A stretch of DNA of 64,000 nucleotides from Lytechinus variegatus (lineage: Eukaryota > Echinodermata > Echinoidea > Temnopleuroida > Toxopneustidae). The stretch is taken from contig NC_054751.1 in assembly GCF_018143015.1 (NCBI RefSeq), forward strand, positions 19,949,292 through 20,013,291, given 5' to 3'. Shown here piece by piece: positions 50,020-60,511 of this stretch. The notes beneath the pieces are model-generated. The model was not told the DNA's origin, searched no databases, and worked only from the letters and a program-made list of their open reading frames with translations. Both the position numbers and the translations under genes were made by a program. Within the stretch, counting starts at the first letter, position 1. Each line of letters starts with the position of its first letter.

Positions 50020-53000
50020 AAAAAATATATATATATATATATATGCATATATATGTGTGTGAGTTTGTTTGTTTTGCCTTTGGAAAGTTGATTCAGGATT
50101 TTGCCCCCCCCAATCTGAAAAATGGATCGACGCCCCTGTTTTGGTCATTGCAATCATCAAAACATGTGCATTGGAAATTGTCTCATACTGTCTCATAAGG
50201 CTGAGAATGTTGAATTACAAGCATGACTGACATTACAGGCATAATTTTGAGGCATTAGATTGGTGGATAAGAAGTTGGAAAATTTATTTAAAAAGATTGG
50301 CGATATTCAAGATGGAGATTTTCTTTTAGATCTACATGTATTTACATGTAAGTTTCTAATTTATTAACAAAAAGTATTGAAGTAGACATTACCGGTACCG
50401 GTATTGAAAACTGTCTTGAACAAGTTTGCAAATACATGTACATGTAGCCATTGGCCCTTGCCATTTTATTTAGATCTAGGCCTAAAAAATGTTAGCAGTC
50501 AGATTTCCCCCCAACAATTTACTGACTGTAGAGTACAATGTAGATCCATTCACACTAGTGCGAGGTTAGTATTAGTATACTAACCACGCACAAAGAACCG
50601 TGATTGACAATGGATTTCTAACGAGTGGGTCTTGCGTGCTGCGACAACACACGACTTCTATGGCTTGACTTTTCTGTGTGCGGCTGCATATAATGAACCC
50701 TTGAGTGAAGTAGATCTAACGCGCCCGAAATTCAACATGGCAAAAAAATTTCAAAAGCCAGCATAGTCAATCACCACAATACATGGGGTCCCAGCATGAT
50801 GCTAAAGTGAATGATGGCTGCAACTTCCGGGTTGCATATCGCAATTGCATGCGGTGCTTGCACACATTGACTTTTGTGCTATCGACTGAAGGGCAGGGGC
50901 TGCCGAATTGCAGCCGCAAAACATGGCAATACATTTCAAGACTTTCTGAAATATTAAGAAAAAGGTGAAAATAAACATATTGAAATTAAAAATAGAAAAA
51001 TAGGGTTTAATGTTAGACACATATTCAACAAACAATTGATGCAAATTTAATTTTGTGAAAAGACATTAAAGTAACTAAAACCCCCAAACGGACAGTTCCA
51101 TACATGTATATCGGACAAAAATGACTTCAACTCCCTCTTGCACAGGGACCCGCACTGGCAGGGGACATGCATGCAAGAGATACATGAACATACATTGAAC
51201 TGCACACTCAGTACATCCAGGTTGCTGCTCAAAAAAAATATTCAAGGGGTTAAATCCAGCCCAGGTAAAATCAATGATTTTGACTTCCAAAGATTCTTAT
51301 AACCCTCGCTAATTATGGAATCCAAAAGAACGATAACCCAAAAAAATCTTGTAAGGGGGAAGTGAATTCCACCAGAACTATAGCAGCCGAGATCGCACAT
51401 ATTCGTTCTATCACAAGAAAATCTGCAATGGCCACCATGGGGAACCCCCACAGCGGGAAATTCAACCTTTCAAATATGGCACTCTCCCAAACATCAGACA
51501 TACAGAATCTGCCAATTGAATTGGAAATGCATGCTGTTGACATGCGCACGCTCATTTTCAGAACGAAGTCGCACGCAGCTGAGAGAAGACGTCCGACATT
51601 GAGAGCCGAAAAAAGCCTGATTGGTAAGTAAATAATCATTATTTACCGATTTCTATATGAATATTATTGATATTAATAATTAAAATTGGCATTTGTGCAG
51701 CTGATTTCAGTAATTTTCACAACATTCAAACAATTACATGTATTTTTGGGTTTAGAGCATGATTTAAATCACCAAAATTGATCGCTGCGCACAACTTTAC
51801 GTGCCCGATCCGTTTGTCAACAAAGCAAAGTCAAGTTTCCAAATACATGTATCGGGCACGTACAAATTGTAAAGTTGTGCGCCACGATAAATTTTGGTGA
51901 TTTAAATCATGCTCTTAACCCCATAGTGAAATAATTTTTATCCCTCTATATGCATTAGGTGCACACTGCAAATACACACACTGCACCTGAACCCAGCTAC
52001 TCACACACACTGAGTCAAACACATCAGCAAGAATCTTCAATTTTGAAGGAGGCAGATTAACGAAGAAGCTCTTGGTCTAACATTTTGGAGCTCAAGCCCA
52101 AGCTTGCTTGCTTAAATGTCGCCCTCTTTAGTTTAGATAATGCAGCCAAAATGATACATGCAATCGAACCGGGGTTCCAAACTTGTATTTATAATACTCA
52201 ATAGTTGCTCAGAGACATAAATTTGCATGTTCTTTAATCCGCGCTCTCCAATCAATCTTGCCGTGAAAAGACCACACCACGAAAATGTCCACTTTTACAG
52301 TGGGTCTAGATCTACATGTAGACCAAAAGCTTCGGTATCTGTTATGTTGGTGTTCAGCTGAACTCCGTTGGCTTCACTCACCAAATACAAGAGGTCTACC
52401 GAAGTTCTAGTGCAATCTGTACAGGGGACTCAATGGCCATATGTTTATGTACTAAGTTCGGATAAAACAGAGAAGTGAAGTTGCGTGACAGCCGAGGTAA
52501 GTCACTGTTTTTGTTCCTTTTAACTTGATTTTTCCCCGTTTTATGGCAATTAATGCCAAGAGGGGATATTAATTTGCATTCCGGTTGCATTAATTTTCAA
52601 AAGTTTGATTCATTAATGACAAAAATTAAAGCCCCAACGGGGGGATTTTGCATTGTAAGTCCCCTAATTGTGGCTGCACAGACGCGTGCGTCGGGTAACG
52701 TTGGCGAAGAACAATAGAAAACAAGATGGCGGCGTAAACATCGGGCAAGTCTCTTCCGTCTATTCATATTTGTCTCATTTTTTTGATGAATTCTTTTTCA
52801 AAAATAACGAGAGCGTAGAAATGTCGGAAATGAAGTTTTATCCCATGTACATGATTATTTTAGGTCTAGATCTTTTAGAAGTAGAAATCTCGGGGGTGAA
52901 AGTTTCAAGTTTTGGCTTCCTTTGTGTGGGTCTATGAGATAGGATCCCTGGCTTCGTATGAGAGTAACCTTACGTTAGTATATGATTTTTACTCTCTAGA

Positions 53001-53500
53001 TAAGAAGCCGCGCGCCCGGCTACATCTGTGTACGAGGAGAAATTAATTTTTTAAAAACTCCTTGAAACAGACGGGTGCCAGCTGTCTAAATCTTAATTGT
53101 CATTGTAGTAGAATAGACTTGGCCTTATCCTGAAATAAGTCACCTCTTTTCTCGTGTGTGTGTGCTCATTGTGTAAAGTAAAAAAAAAATGGGACTGTCA
53201 CCGCGCGCCGCTGACGAAATGAACGGCAGACTGAATGGATGGCTTACACCAGATGCCTTATAGACCCTGACGTAAATGAATCTGATCAAGCTTAATCTTT
53301 TTTAAAGCTATTTTTAATATTATCAGAGCCTGGGCCTGCAAGTAAGTGCTCTGCCACTGTCACTGGCACTGCACTGCACTGTGTCGTGTTGTTACTGTGC
53401 CTGGGTCGGGGATTCTGTGGGTCCTTTTCACACATAAGCCTATGGGATAATGCTGACATGTTCCGGTTTCTGCAATCTGCTTACCTTCATGTCGGGACAT
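39507..53500 (-). CDS. KCMF1: KCMF1-like ZZ-type zinc finger E3 ubiquitin ligase, 8 coding exons
   Basis: KCMF1 is a RING-less ubiquitin ligase that works with UBR4 in protein quality control. Coding exons in transcript order: 53500-53485, 47174-47007, 44631-44492, 43811-43710, 43225-43060, 41812-41631, 40561-40386, 39756-39507. They join in phase to 399 aa (human ~381). The 16-nt first exon encodes MSRHE plus one base, as in human. ZZ finger at 9-54 (Cys9, 12, 24, 27, 33, 36; His46, His50), then two C2H2-like fingers (FSCPYCGK... and VCPVCAAS...), a Ser-rich linker (MFHPGRG, REAMDPIAELLSQLSG), a glutamine coil with 14 consecutive Gln, and the C-terminal LILSTL region. Seven introns: six are GT-AG and the fourth (43709-43226) is AT-AC. 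Exon 1 may continue upstream or be joined to a non-coding exon, since TTTTTGCCTAG precedes the start codon. Confidence 0.93.
40797..41565. repeat. Dispersed repeat with four ~165-bp internal units
   Basis: Four imperfect units carrying TGACCTTTGACCTTGATCAT, AACTTTCAAAGTTATGATGG and TTCGGCCAAAGTTCATTGAC, followed by a GC-rich GACGCCGCCGCCGCC tract. Ends show inverted GTCTCACCTGC (40818) and GCAGGTGAGAC (41550). It lies in KCMF1 intron 6. The left end recurs at 63943-64000. Confidence 0.85.
41661..41702 (-). repeat. CAG/CAA repeat encoding 14 Gln in KCMF1
   Basis: Mixed CAG and CAA codons in frame within exon 6, so the tract is partly interrupted at DNA level. It extends a Gln-rich coiled-coil segment after QLQLER. 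Confidence 0.9.
42003..42064 (+). repeat. (GGAT)n(GGAC)n and (GA)n microsatellite
   Basis: Tetranucleotide run that shifts from GGAT to GGAC, then a short GA run, in KCMF1 intron 5. Confidence 0.9.
43226..43709 (-). other. U12-type AT-AC intron of KCMF1
   Basis: On the minus strand the intron opens ATATCCTTTG, has TTCCTTGAC (43248-43240) with the branch A 15 nt before the 3' end, and closes TTAC. These match the minor-spliceosome 5' splice site and branch consensus. Splicing here joins ...LTLEHRSSREI to DEAGNVRHLRR in frame, matching LTLEHRAPRDL-DES in human KCMF1. The nearest GT-AG alternative (43737 to the AG at about 43235) would shift the frame and lose the LEHR segment. Confidence 0.9.
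44150..44285. repeat. Short palindromic MITE-like element
   Basis: GGGGCCTGTTCCACAAAGAG at the left and TTTATGAAATGTGCCCCAG at the right, in KCMF1 intron 3. Confidence 0.65.
46080..46101 (+). repeat. Poly-C tract
   Basis: An uninterrupted run of about 21 C in KCMF1 intron 2; its length may be a sequencing estimate. Confidence 0.9.
48182..50138. mobile_element. Non-autonomous hAT-like transposon in KCMF1 intron 1, itself interrupted
   Basis: Termini CAGAGGCGTCGATCCTGGG and GGATCGACGCCCCTG with a perfect 8-bp target duplication TTTTGGTC (48174-48181 and 50139-50146). Subterminal G/C runs, then the CTCGCGCTTCGCGCTCGCAT motif near 48412, 48620, 48710 and 49926. The middle is occupied by another inverted-repeat element (48748-49834), and a (CA)n(TA)n microsatellite lies at 49986-50064. 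Confidence 0.9.
48748..49834. mobile_element. Inverted-repeat element nested in the hAT-like transposon
   Basis: Termini ATCAGTCAGACCGCAGGTCC and GGACCTGCCGACTGACTGAT are inverted copies with about two differences. Inverted blocks continue inside: GGTCAAGATCACACTTTTC (49154) against GAAAAGTGTGATCTTGACC (49417). The target duplication is too short to call. Confidence 0.75.
50558..50591. other. Strong 34-nt hairpin
   Basis: GTGCG-A-GGTTAGTAT, loop TAGT, ATACTAACC-A-CGCAC: 14 paired positions with one A/A mismatch. It lies in KCMF1 intron 1 just beside a locally less AT-rich stretch. No family recognised. Confidence 0.6.
51362..51623 (+). other. Exon-like open segment, unrecognised
   Basis: A frame open over about 88 codons, less AT-rich than its surroundings, containing an ideal start context GCCACCATGG (51433-51442) and ending at GTAAGT (51624). 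No domain is recognised and no partner exon was found. It could be a first exon of an unknown plus-strand transcript, an alternative KCMF1 promoter, or chance. Confidence 0.2.
51755..51914. mobile_element. 160-bp palindromic MITE
   Basis: GAGCATGATTTAAATCACCA at the left and GGTGATTTAAATCATGCTC at the right; arms extend through GCGCACAACTTTA and GTGCCCGAT. Flanks are TTTA and TTAA, so a TTAA-type duplication is possible. Confidence 0.85.
52300..53095 (+). repeat. Second copy of the DDX56-intron repeat
   Basis: Matches 16972-17139 and 17659-18085 but lacks the 503-bp insertion found there. Contains AAGATGGCGGC (52723-52733). The early stem is CTTCGGTA/TACCGAAG. Confidence 0.7.
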
Positions 53501-53872
53501 CCTAGGCAAAAACTCGGCCCCAATGTAGACTCAAAATCCATTCACAGCTTGAGAAGAGCCTTGTGATATGAAAATTTCATAAAAATGTTACATACAGGTT
53601 CCACATGAAATATAAACGATGTTTTTATGTCCAATTATGCACCCATAATGGTCAAGATCAAAAGTGCTCAACCCCATGAGCAGTGATGTCACAACCTCAA
53701 ATATATGTTTTCTAAATAGAAATATAAATCTTCTAATCAAATACAATTTTAATAAATTTCTGCATAATAGGAAAATTAAAAAGGTATTTGAATATTTTTC
53801 ATATTTTTATATCAGACAGTATTTCTAAAACAAGAGGAATTCACCAAAGTCTTCAGTGTTTCATACATCAAA
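53501..53872. promoter_or_regulatory. KCMF1-QDPR head-to-head interval, candidate bidirectional promoter
   Basis: 372 bp between the divergent start codons. It contains a CRE-like TGATGTCA (about 53684). The QDPR side is AT-rich, with CAGACAG (about 53814) that could be a 3' splice site; TTTTTGCCTAG precedes the KCMF1 start on the minus strand. If both are used, the true promoters lie farther out. Confidence 0.4.
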
Positions 53873-56800
53873 ATGGCAGCAAACTCCCGTGTCTTCGTTT
53901 ATGGTGGAAAAGGTGCCCTTGGTTCACAATTGGTGAATTTTTACAAATCAAAGAACTGGGTAAAGTGTTGAGAACTTGTATTTACATTGATATTACTTTT
54001 TTTCGGAGTTAAAAAAAATAACTACAATGAAAAATGGGGTCAGTTACGTTAGTGAATCATGCACACAAGTTAGTACAGTCCCATCCGTTTTTATATTTGT
54101 TGGAAGCAGCTTGCGCTGTGGCCTGGCTGCAGCTGCACCCTGCTGGGCAGGGTTGGTGAAGAAAATGTATACAGTCTCCGTAGCAAGGAGGCTCCTAGAG
54201 AGTAAATTATTTACTAATATATGCTTACTGTCCATGGAGCCAGGGATTCTATTATTGGCTTTGCACACTCATTCAATGAACAAGGTTATAATATAGGCAG
54301 TGTACATTGGTGTATACAGCCACACGCGTGTGTCTTTACCATCCAGCCACACGCGTGTGGTTATATCCAGAACACCTATCTGTGGATACCGCCACACGCC
54401 GCCAGTAATAACAGTAAAACGCGTATGTAGGTCTGACCGTCTATATCACGATCAAAATAACCTCATTTCTTCATTAAATTCTTACATTCTAAACCACTCT
54501 GATTTCTTTAAATCGTTTCAATTTCATTCTCACCGTCTTCTTTCCTTGCTTTTCTTGTCTTGTTACAAAAGGCCGCCTGTTAAATAGCAAATTTCCACAC
54601 TTTTTCTACTTGTGTCGATTCTCTACTGACTCTAGGCTATGTGCGTGTACGTGCGTACGTACGAAACTCGGGATTCGTGCATGCTTAACGCTTGGTACGA
54701 AAATTATTTGTACCAAACGTAAACGTAACCCAAACTGTGTATGTCTACTGCGCTGCGCTAACGCTGTATGGGTCTGCCACCGTACCGCGAAGGAAGCCAG
54801 AATCCACACAAGTAGAAAAAGAGAATTTGCTGTTAAACAGACGACCGTTTGTAACAAGACAAGAAAAGCAAGGAGAGAAGACGGTGAGAATGAAATTGAA
54901 ATGATCTAAGGATATCAAAGGGGTTTAGAATGTAAGAATTTAATGAAGAAATGAGGTTATTTTGATCGTGATATAGACGGTCAGACCTACATACGCGTTT
55001 TACTGTTATTACTGGCGGCGTGTGGCGGTATCCACAGATAGGTGTTCTGGATATAACCACACGCGTGTGGCTGGATGGTAAAGACACACGCGTGTGGCTG
55101 TATACACTGCCTATAATATAACCTTGTTCTCACTTATATCTCCACGTGTGGCAAAATAAGGGTGGCAATGTTTGGCTTATTTTCTCTTTTTCTTTGGGGC
55201 AAATGCTTGATTTTTTTACACTGACAGTTTTCATTACACCTATTTTTCATACTATGCTCTTATTTCAATTTGATTCTTTAAATCATTTTTTTCTTAATTA
55301 AAAATAGAGATCAAAAAATTAAAATTTTCTTGCCATATTACTTTCCACCAATAGAGGGCGTACACAAAAATATGCCAAAAATTCAAGTTTTTGAGCGCTC
55401 TGGTGAATACAAAAATTATTCCCAAGTTACTAATGAAAAATAAATTGCAACTGTAGGAAAATTAGTAATTTTGGTCACAAAAGTGATATTTTAATGATTT
55501 TTTGAAGTGTGTGCTCTGTACAACATTGGCATACCATAGTCCTACCTGTAGATTCACCACAGGCAGGGTGGTAGCAATGAACAAGTGGCTTTGCAGTAGT
55601 ACAGAAATTGTCACATAGATAAGATAAGGCCTAGCGCCTACTGCCAAAAAACCTCACTTTTGCCCCCAAGATTTCTACTTTCCTTCTAAAAGATCCAGCC
55701 CTAAAGCTAAATCATGTAAATGGGATGTAAGTGCGTAGGCTAATAATATCTGTATTTCCAAAAATACATGGCTCTTGACTTATAAGGTATCAAAACATGC
55801 TTTACATATTTTGGGCTCTCTGGTAAACAATTTAGCCAATCTAACCCAAAAGGCTTTGCTGCCAACTTGGCTGAGCAATATTTTTTTCTCTCCATTGTTC
55901 CTTTTATAGTGGGTTTTATCTGCAGATTTGGCCCCCAACGAGCAAGCAGATGCTAATGTCATCATCAGTGAGCTGAATGTCTGGACCCAGCAGTCGGAAG
56001 AAGTCTACTCTAAGGTGGAGGAGGCCCTCTCTGGTCAGAAGTTAGATGCGATCCTATGTGTAGCAGGAGGATGGGCTGGAGGAAATGCAAAGTCCAAAGG
56101 TATGCTACTCATTTTTTTTATCACAAATAGGTATAGGTTTAATCAATTAAAAATGATGCATCTATAAGTTGAAAGTCATATTGGTCTTTTTTTTTGCATT
56201 TTAGGCAGATATTGTACCAGTGATTATGGGAATGTGATATCTTCATAAGATTGAAAGATAGTGTTTTTTAAAGTTTTTACAGATCCATTATTTTTCTACA
56301 ATCTAGATGGTGAGATTTCCCTTTTGAAACTTTTTTCCCTTATGTTTCCTTATATTCTATCTTTTAGGGTGAAAAAAAATGTGATTTTTTTTATTCACTA
56401 TCTGTATTCTGTGTGTAGAGTGTGCATACATGACAGTGTGAAATATGAAGAGGTTTAATTTCAAGTTGTTTGTTACAGTAAGACACATTTGAATTTAAAC
56501 AAGAGTTGATTACATTTACTCTTTGATTTTGGAGCAGTAGCAGGGAATTAATCAGAAACATTTTTAGGCACTTGTAAACTTTATGCGTTGTTTAGATATA
56601 TTTCTAGTTATTTTAAAAAAGTTAATTGTTATTACTTTCATTGTAGGAAGATTTTCTCTTTAGTTTGATGTTGAGGTCAGCTATGTCATATGTTGATGCA
56701 AAATTTTTGTCTGCGTTTGATTTTACAAATGCATAGAGGAATTCAGTGTGAAAGTCATTGAAGAAGATGTTAATAATGTGTGTAGATTATCAGACAACCG

Positions 56801-59497
56801 AAAATAACATTGATAATTTTAAATCATATTATTGGAAAAAAAATCACCATGTGCTCTCTTCATGAGATAATAACATAGTTCCCATTTTAGTTTTCAGATT
56901 TTCGCTGGATTTATATACCCTTTTGTGGATTGTTTTTCCTCTTATCAGGTTCTACTGAACTTATTGCTATCTTCATTAGATGATAACATGGTGTCATTCA
57001 TTTTTTTTTCATTGTTTTCTTATGTCCCCAGTCAGCTCCTGTTTTCTTTTTTATTATTATCATATTCAGACTTCAGTAGCACATTTCTTGTGCACTTATA
57101 AAGAATTGTTTTAAATATATCTCCGTAGACCTGGTGAAGAATGCTGACCTGATGTTTAAACAGAGTTGCTGGACATCGGTCATCTCGGCTGGGGTTGCTT
57201 CCAGGCATTTGAAGGAGGGTGGCCTACTTCAGCTGACCGGTGCATTCCCTGCACTAGAAGGAACTGCAGGTCAGATAATAATTACAAGCGACCCTCCAAC
57301 ACAAAATTATCAAATGAATTAGAAATTTAGATTTGTTCTTAGCCTTATATACTAGTCTATAACTTGTTGTGTTTCATAGAAAAAATGCCCTTTTGAATGA
57401 TTTTGATAATGTGAGAATGTTTTTAGACAATTTACTTGAAAAACAAGATTTTGAAAAATGGGTTCGTATGATGAGACCGGTATGCTATGCAGAGTTAGAT
57501 CTAATTCCCAAAGTACAACTACAAACAGATTGACTCATAATCCTTATGAATCAATATAAAGATACTAGTATCATTGGATTGAACTTTATAAAGATTTATG
57601 AGTTTCTGGCTTGTAATGAGATCAGGCACATCATTTTCGATTCCTGAATAAAATGTAACTTGTAGACTATATCTGGCCCTGAAAATATTGAAAGATGATC
57701 TATGTCTAAAGTATTTGTCATGACTTTTGATTTAAAATCCTTTAACCAAAGAATGTAATTCTTTTATTAATTGAAGGTATGATGGGTTATGGTATGGCCA
57801 AGGCAGCTGTTCATCAACTCACCAAAGGTCTTGGTGCTGATAACAGTGGATTACCAGCCAACGCTACAGCTCTTGCCATCCTGCCGTAAGTAATGCAATG
57901 GTTCTTGTAGCTACACTTGTGTTGCCAAGAGAAATAATTTCAGGAGAAAGCCTTGAAAACCTAGATTAGTTTTCACTTTAATACAATAAGTGTAGATCTG
58001 TAAACCATGTTAATTAAAGCAAATCCCATGACCTAATCATTTGCAACCCATCTCTGATCTGCAACATTAACAAAGCAGTGAATGGGAATTTTTTATTTTA
58101 TTTATTCATTATTATTATTTTTTTTTTTTGGGGGGGGGGCTCTCTTTGAATTTCTAAGGCTCCTTTGAGCATTTCAGGTGCAAGATCACCTGGAGACTGT
58201 AATTTTTCCCCAGAACCAATCAAGTTTCACCTTTTAATTAGGTTATAATATTTTATTGTAACTGCATTAATTACAAGCTTTATTGATGTCTTGTAGAGGA
58301 TTGTTATGACCAAAGCACAAAAATGTCCATTTGCCAGAGAGTGATTAGTTATTGAACGCTTTTCCTTTTAATATTCTAAATTCAGGGTTACCTTAGATAC
58401 ACCGATGAATAGAAAGTTCATGGCCAATGCTGATTTCTCCTCATGGACTACATTGGAATATGTATCGGAGTAAGTATTATTTCTTTTCTCAAAATAAGCC
58501 GGTACTGCACATTGAGTGCTGCTCTCTCTTTTTTTCTTATTCTTGACTACCTATTGATGATGCCATTCACAATGACAAGTGACCAAAAATAAGCAGAATG
58601 TGTAAATATCAAGCATCTTGTGGAATAAGTTGAATAACAAAGAATTAGATTCTTACTATTAATTTAAGAATATATTTCCAAGTAATATTTTGGCAATATG
58701 ATTGGCTTGGACCATTTTTGTTGAACATATATCATCTATTCTGTGTACTAACATTCAAATTCAGTTCACCTGCATATGATAACCCCCCTTGAGGGCGGTC
58801 ATCATAGAATCGGTTGTAATTGCTTACACTTGCTAGCAATTATTACCTATAATTGCTATTAGTTTAACAATTAGGACAATTTTAATGTATGATTTCCAAA
58901 TAATGTGTCATTCGCTCATTTAGTATTGTTGCATGTCATAATGTCCTTTTAGTGTAGACTAAAGCTTGTAATACAAACCTTGATATGAAGTACATTTTTT
59001 AAAAGTCAAACTTTGCTCTATTTGTAGATTTTGTAATGTATACCCTCACTGTTTGATATTCAATTTATCAAATTATTTTAGACATTCATGGAAGTTGAAT
59101 TTTCAAAGATATTCCCTTTGTTCTAGCAATTGTGATTTATCTCCATCACTAGCAGGGGTGAATCAATAGTTTCATGAATGGGGATGCACTTAGAGAGGGT
59201 TGCTTGCACATCAGTTTTTACACCCCCCCTCCCAAAAAAAAATATGTATTAATAATCGAAAATGCTATCACTTCTTTGTCTAAAAGGTGGGAGTACATGC
59301 CACTCCCTCCTTTTAAATGTACACCTGATTGTCAAATACACCATACTCATAGTCATAGAAGAAGATATCATAGGAAGCTTATATTCTCTTTCTACAGATT
59401 ATTGTACAAATGGTCTCAAGGAGAGGATCGTCCAGCTAGTGGGTCTCTGGTCCAACTTATCACTAAAGAAGGAAACACAGAACTTGTCGTTTGTTAG
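53873..59497 (+). CDS. QDPR: Dihydropteridine reductase, 6 coding exons
   Basis: Quinoid dihydropteridine reductase regenerates tetrahydrobiopterin with NADH, supporting aromatic amino acid hydroxylases in the cytosol. Exons: 53873-53959, 55910-56099, 57129-57269, 57777-57885, 58386-58469, 59398-59497; all GT-AG with consistent phases, giving 236 aa (human 244). It is a short-chain dehydrogenase: dinucleotide-binding [11 protein letters not shown] near the N-terminus, [11 protein letters not shown] in exon 2, the catalytic YxxxK pair as Tyr144 and Lys148 in [12 protein letters not shown], then [10 protein letters not shown] and the C-terminal [10 protein letters not shown]. The start codon opens [12 protein letters not shown], close to the human start after removal of its Ala-rich stretch. 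Intron 1 (53960-55909) holds a hAT-like element with a nested foldback. Confidence 0.95.
54266..55587 (-). mobile_element. Short hAT-like element, copy 2, with a nested foldback insertion
   Basis: Same family as 17148-17650, reversed. Ends CACTCATTCAATGAAC and GCAATGAACAAGTG; perfect 8-bp target duplication GCTTTGCA (54258-54265 and 55588-55595). Without the inner insertion and one 9-bp duplication its length is 497 bp, against 503 bp for the other copy. Confidence 0.9.
54296..55111. mobile_element. 816-bp foldback transposon with 9-bp target duplication
   Basis: Two ~330-bp arms (54296-54622 and about 54798-55111) are reverse complements, ends GGCAGTGT and ACACTGCC, flanked by the 9-bp duplication TATAATATA (54287-54295 and 55112-55120). 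Each arm carries CACACGCGTGTG twice. The left arm has a 10-bp extra piece near its end. The unoccupied site exists at 17616-17640. A 9-bp duplication with G-starting ends suits Mutator-like or Merlin-like elements; the class is unproven. Confidence 0.9.
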
Positions 59498-60505
59498 ATA
59501 TCTTCCACATGTATACACCAGCTGGTTTATGTACTCTTGGTCTAAAAACATTTGGTCTAATTTCCAGAAGGACAGTCTCCATTCAGGCTATACCCATTTT
59601 GGTCCACATTTCATCTTGTCTTAATGACACTTGGTCTATAATTGCCAGGTTTGATGACTACTTGGGCTAATTTTTTTCTTGGCCTACGTACCATTTTGTC
59701 TACTAACTAAAGAAGGAATTCACTCTAGGTATATTACATTATTAAAATGAGGTTAACCACACTGGATATTAATCAAACTTGTTTAAAGTCCATGTGGAAA
59801 TTGGACAATATGGAAATTAGATGAAGTAATTGTACGCAAAAGAAAACAAGACCATGCTGATTTTGACTAACTGTTAATTAGAGCAAGTGTTAATAGACCA
59901 AGCAATTATGTACCTACCGCCCCACCCCTTCCCAATTACTACTATCCATTATATCTCAATGAGCATGATGCCTTCTCTGTTAATCAGTATTCATAATCAG
60001 GATGCCCAAGAAATATATTGTATCAGTGTGAATTATACATGTATGTATGTATGCGTGTTTGCTTACCGGTATGTGTCAAAGAGTAATAGCTGTATGTAAG
60101 ACAACAGTTGAAGTGGCCGAATCCTTTCTTCCCCATTTAATGTCTCGTCTACATGTAGTTAAATGTATTCAATTATTCTTGAAAAAAGAAAGAAAGGAAT
60201 CAGATTTGTTACATTAACAAATTTGTACGTCATCTTTCGTGTATATGTAGTAGGAGTAATATTTTTGTCGAAAGTGGGGTCAGAAATCTGTGGGATAAGT
60301 AGGCAGAGACTTGTCATGAGGTTTGATTTTATGTTACAAGATGGCTTGCAACTTTGTTTCATAAAGTCATTAAACATTACATAAACCTTTCCTGATAGTA
60401 ATGTTAAGGTGTATTTGGTATAACATGGTATGTTGAATGTTTTATGTATGTAGTGTATAATGTAATCTTTTTGGCATATATGTCCAAAGTCATTTAAGAC
60501 AATCA

Positions 60506-60511
60506 AATAAA
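60506..60511 (+). terminator. Candidate poly(A) signal of QDPR
   Basis: AATAAA about 1 kb after the QDPR stop codon, in a sequence otherwise free of features. Another AATAAA lies near 63299. Confidence 0.4.

Noticed and set aside
52668-52937. 89-aa plus-strand frame near the YY1-type box
   Set aside because: It lies inside a dispersed repeat shared with the 17-kb locus and has no domain.
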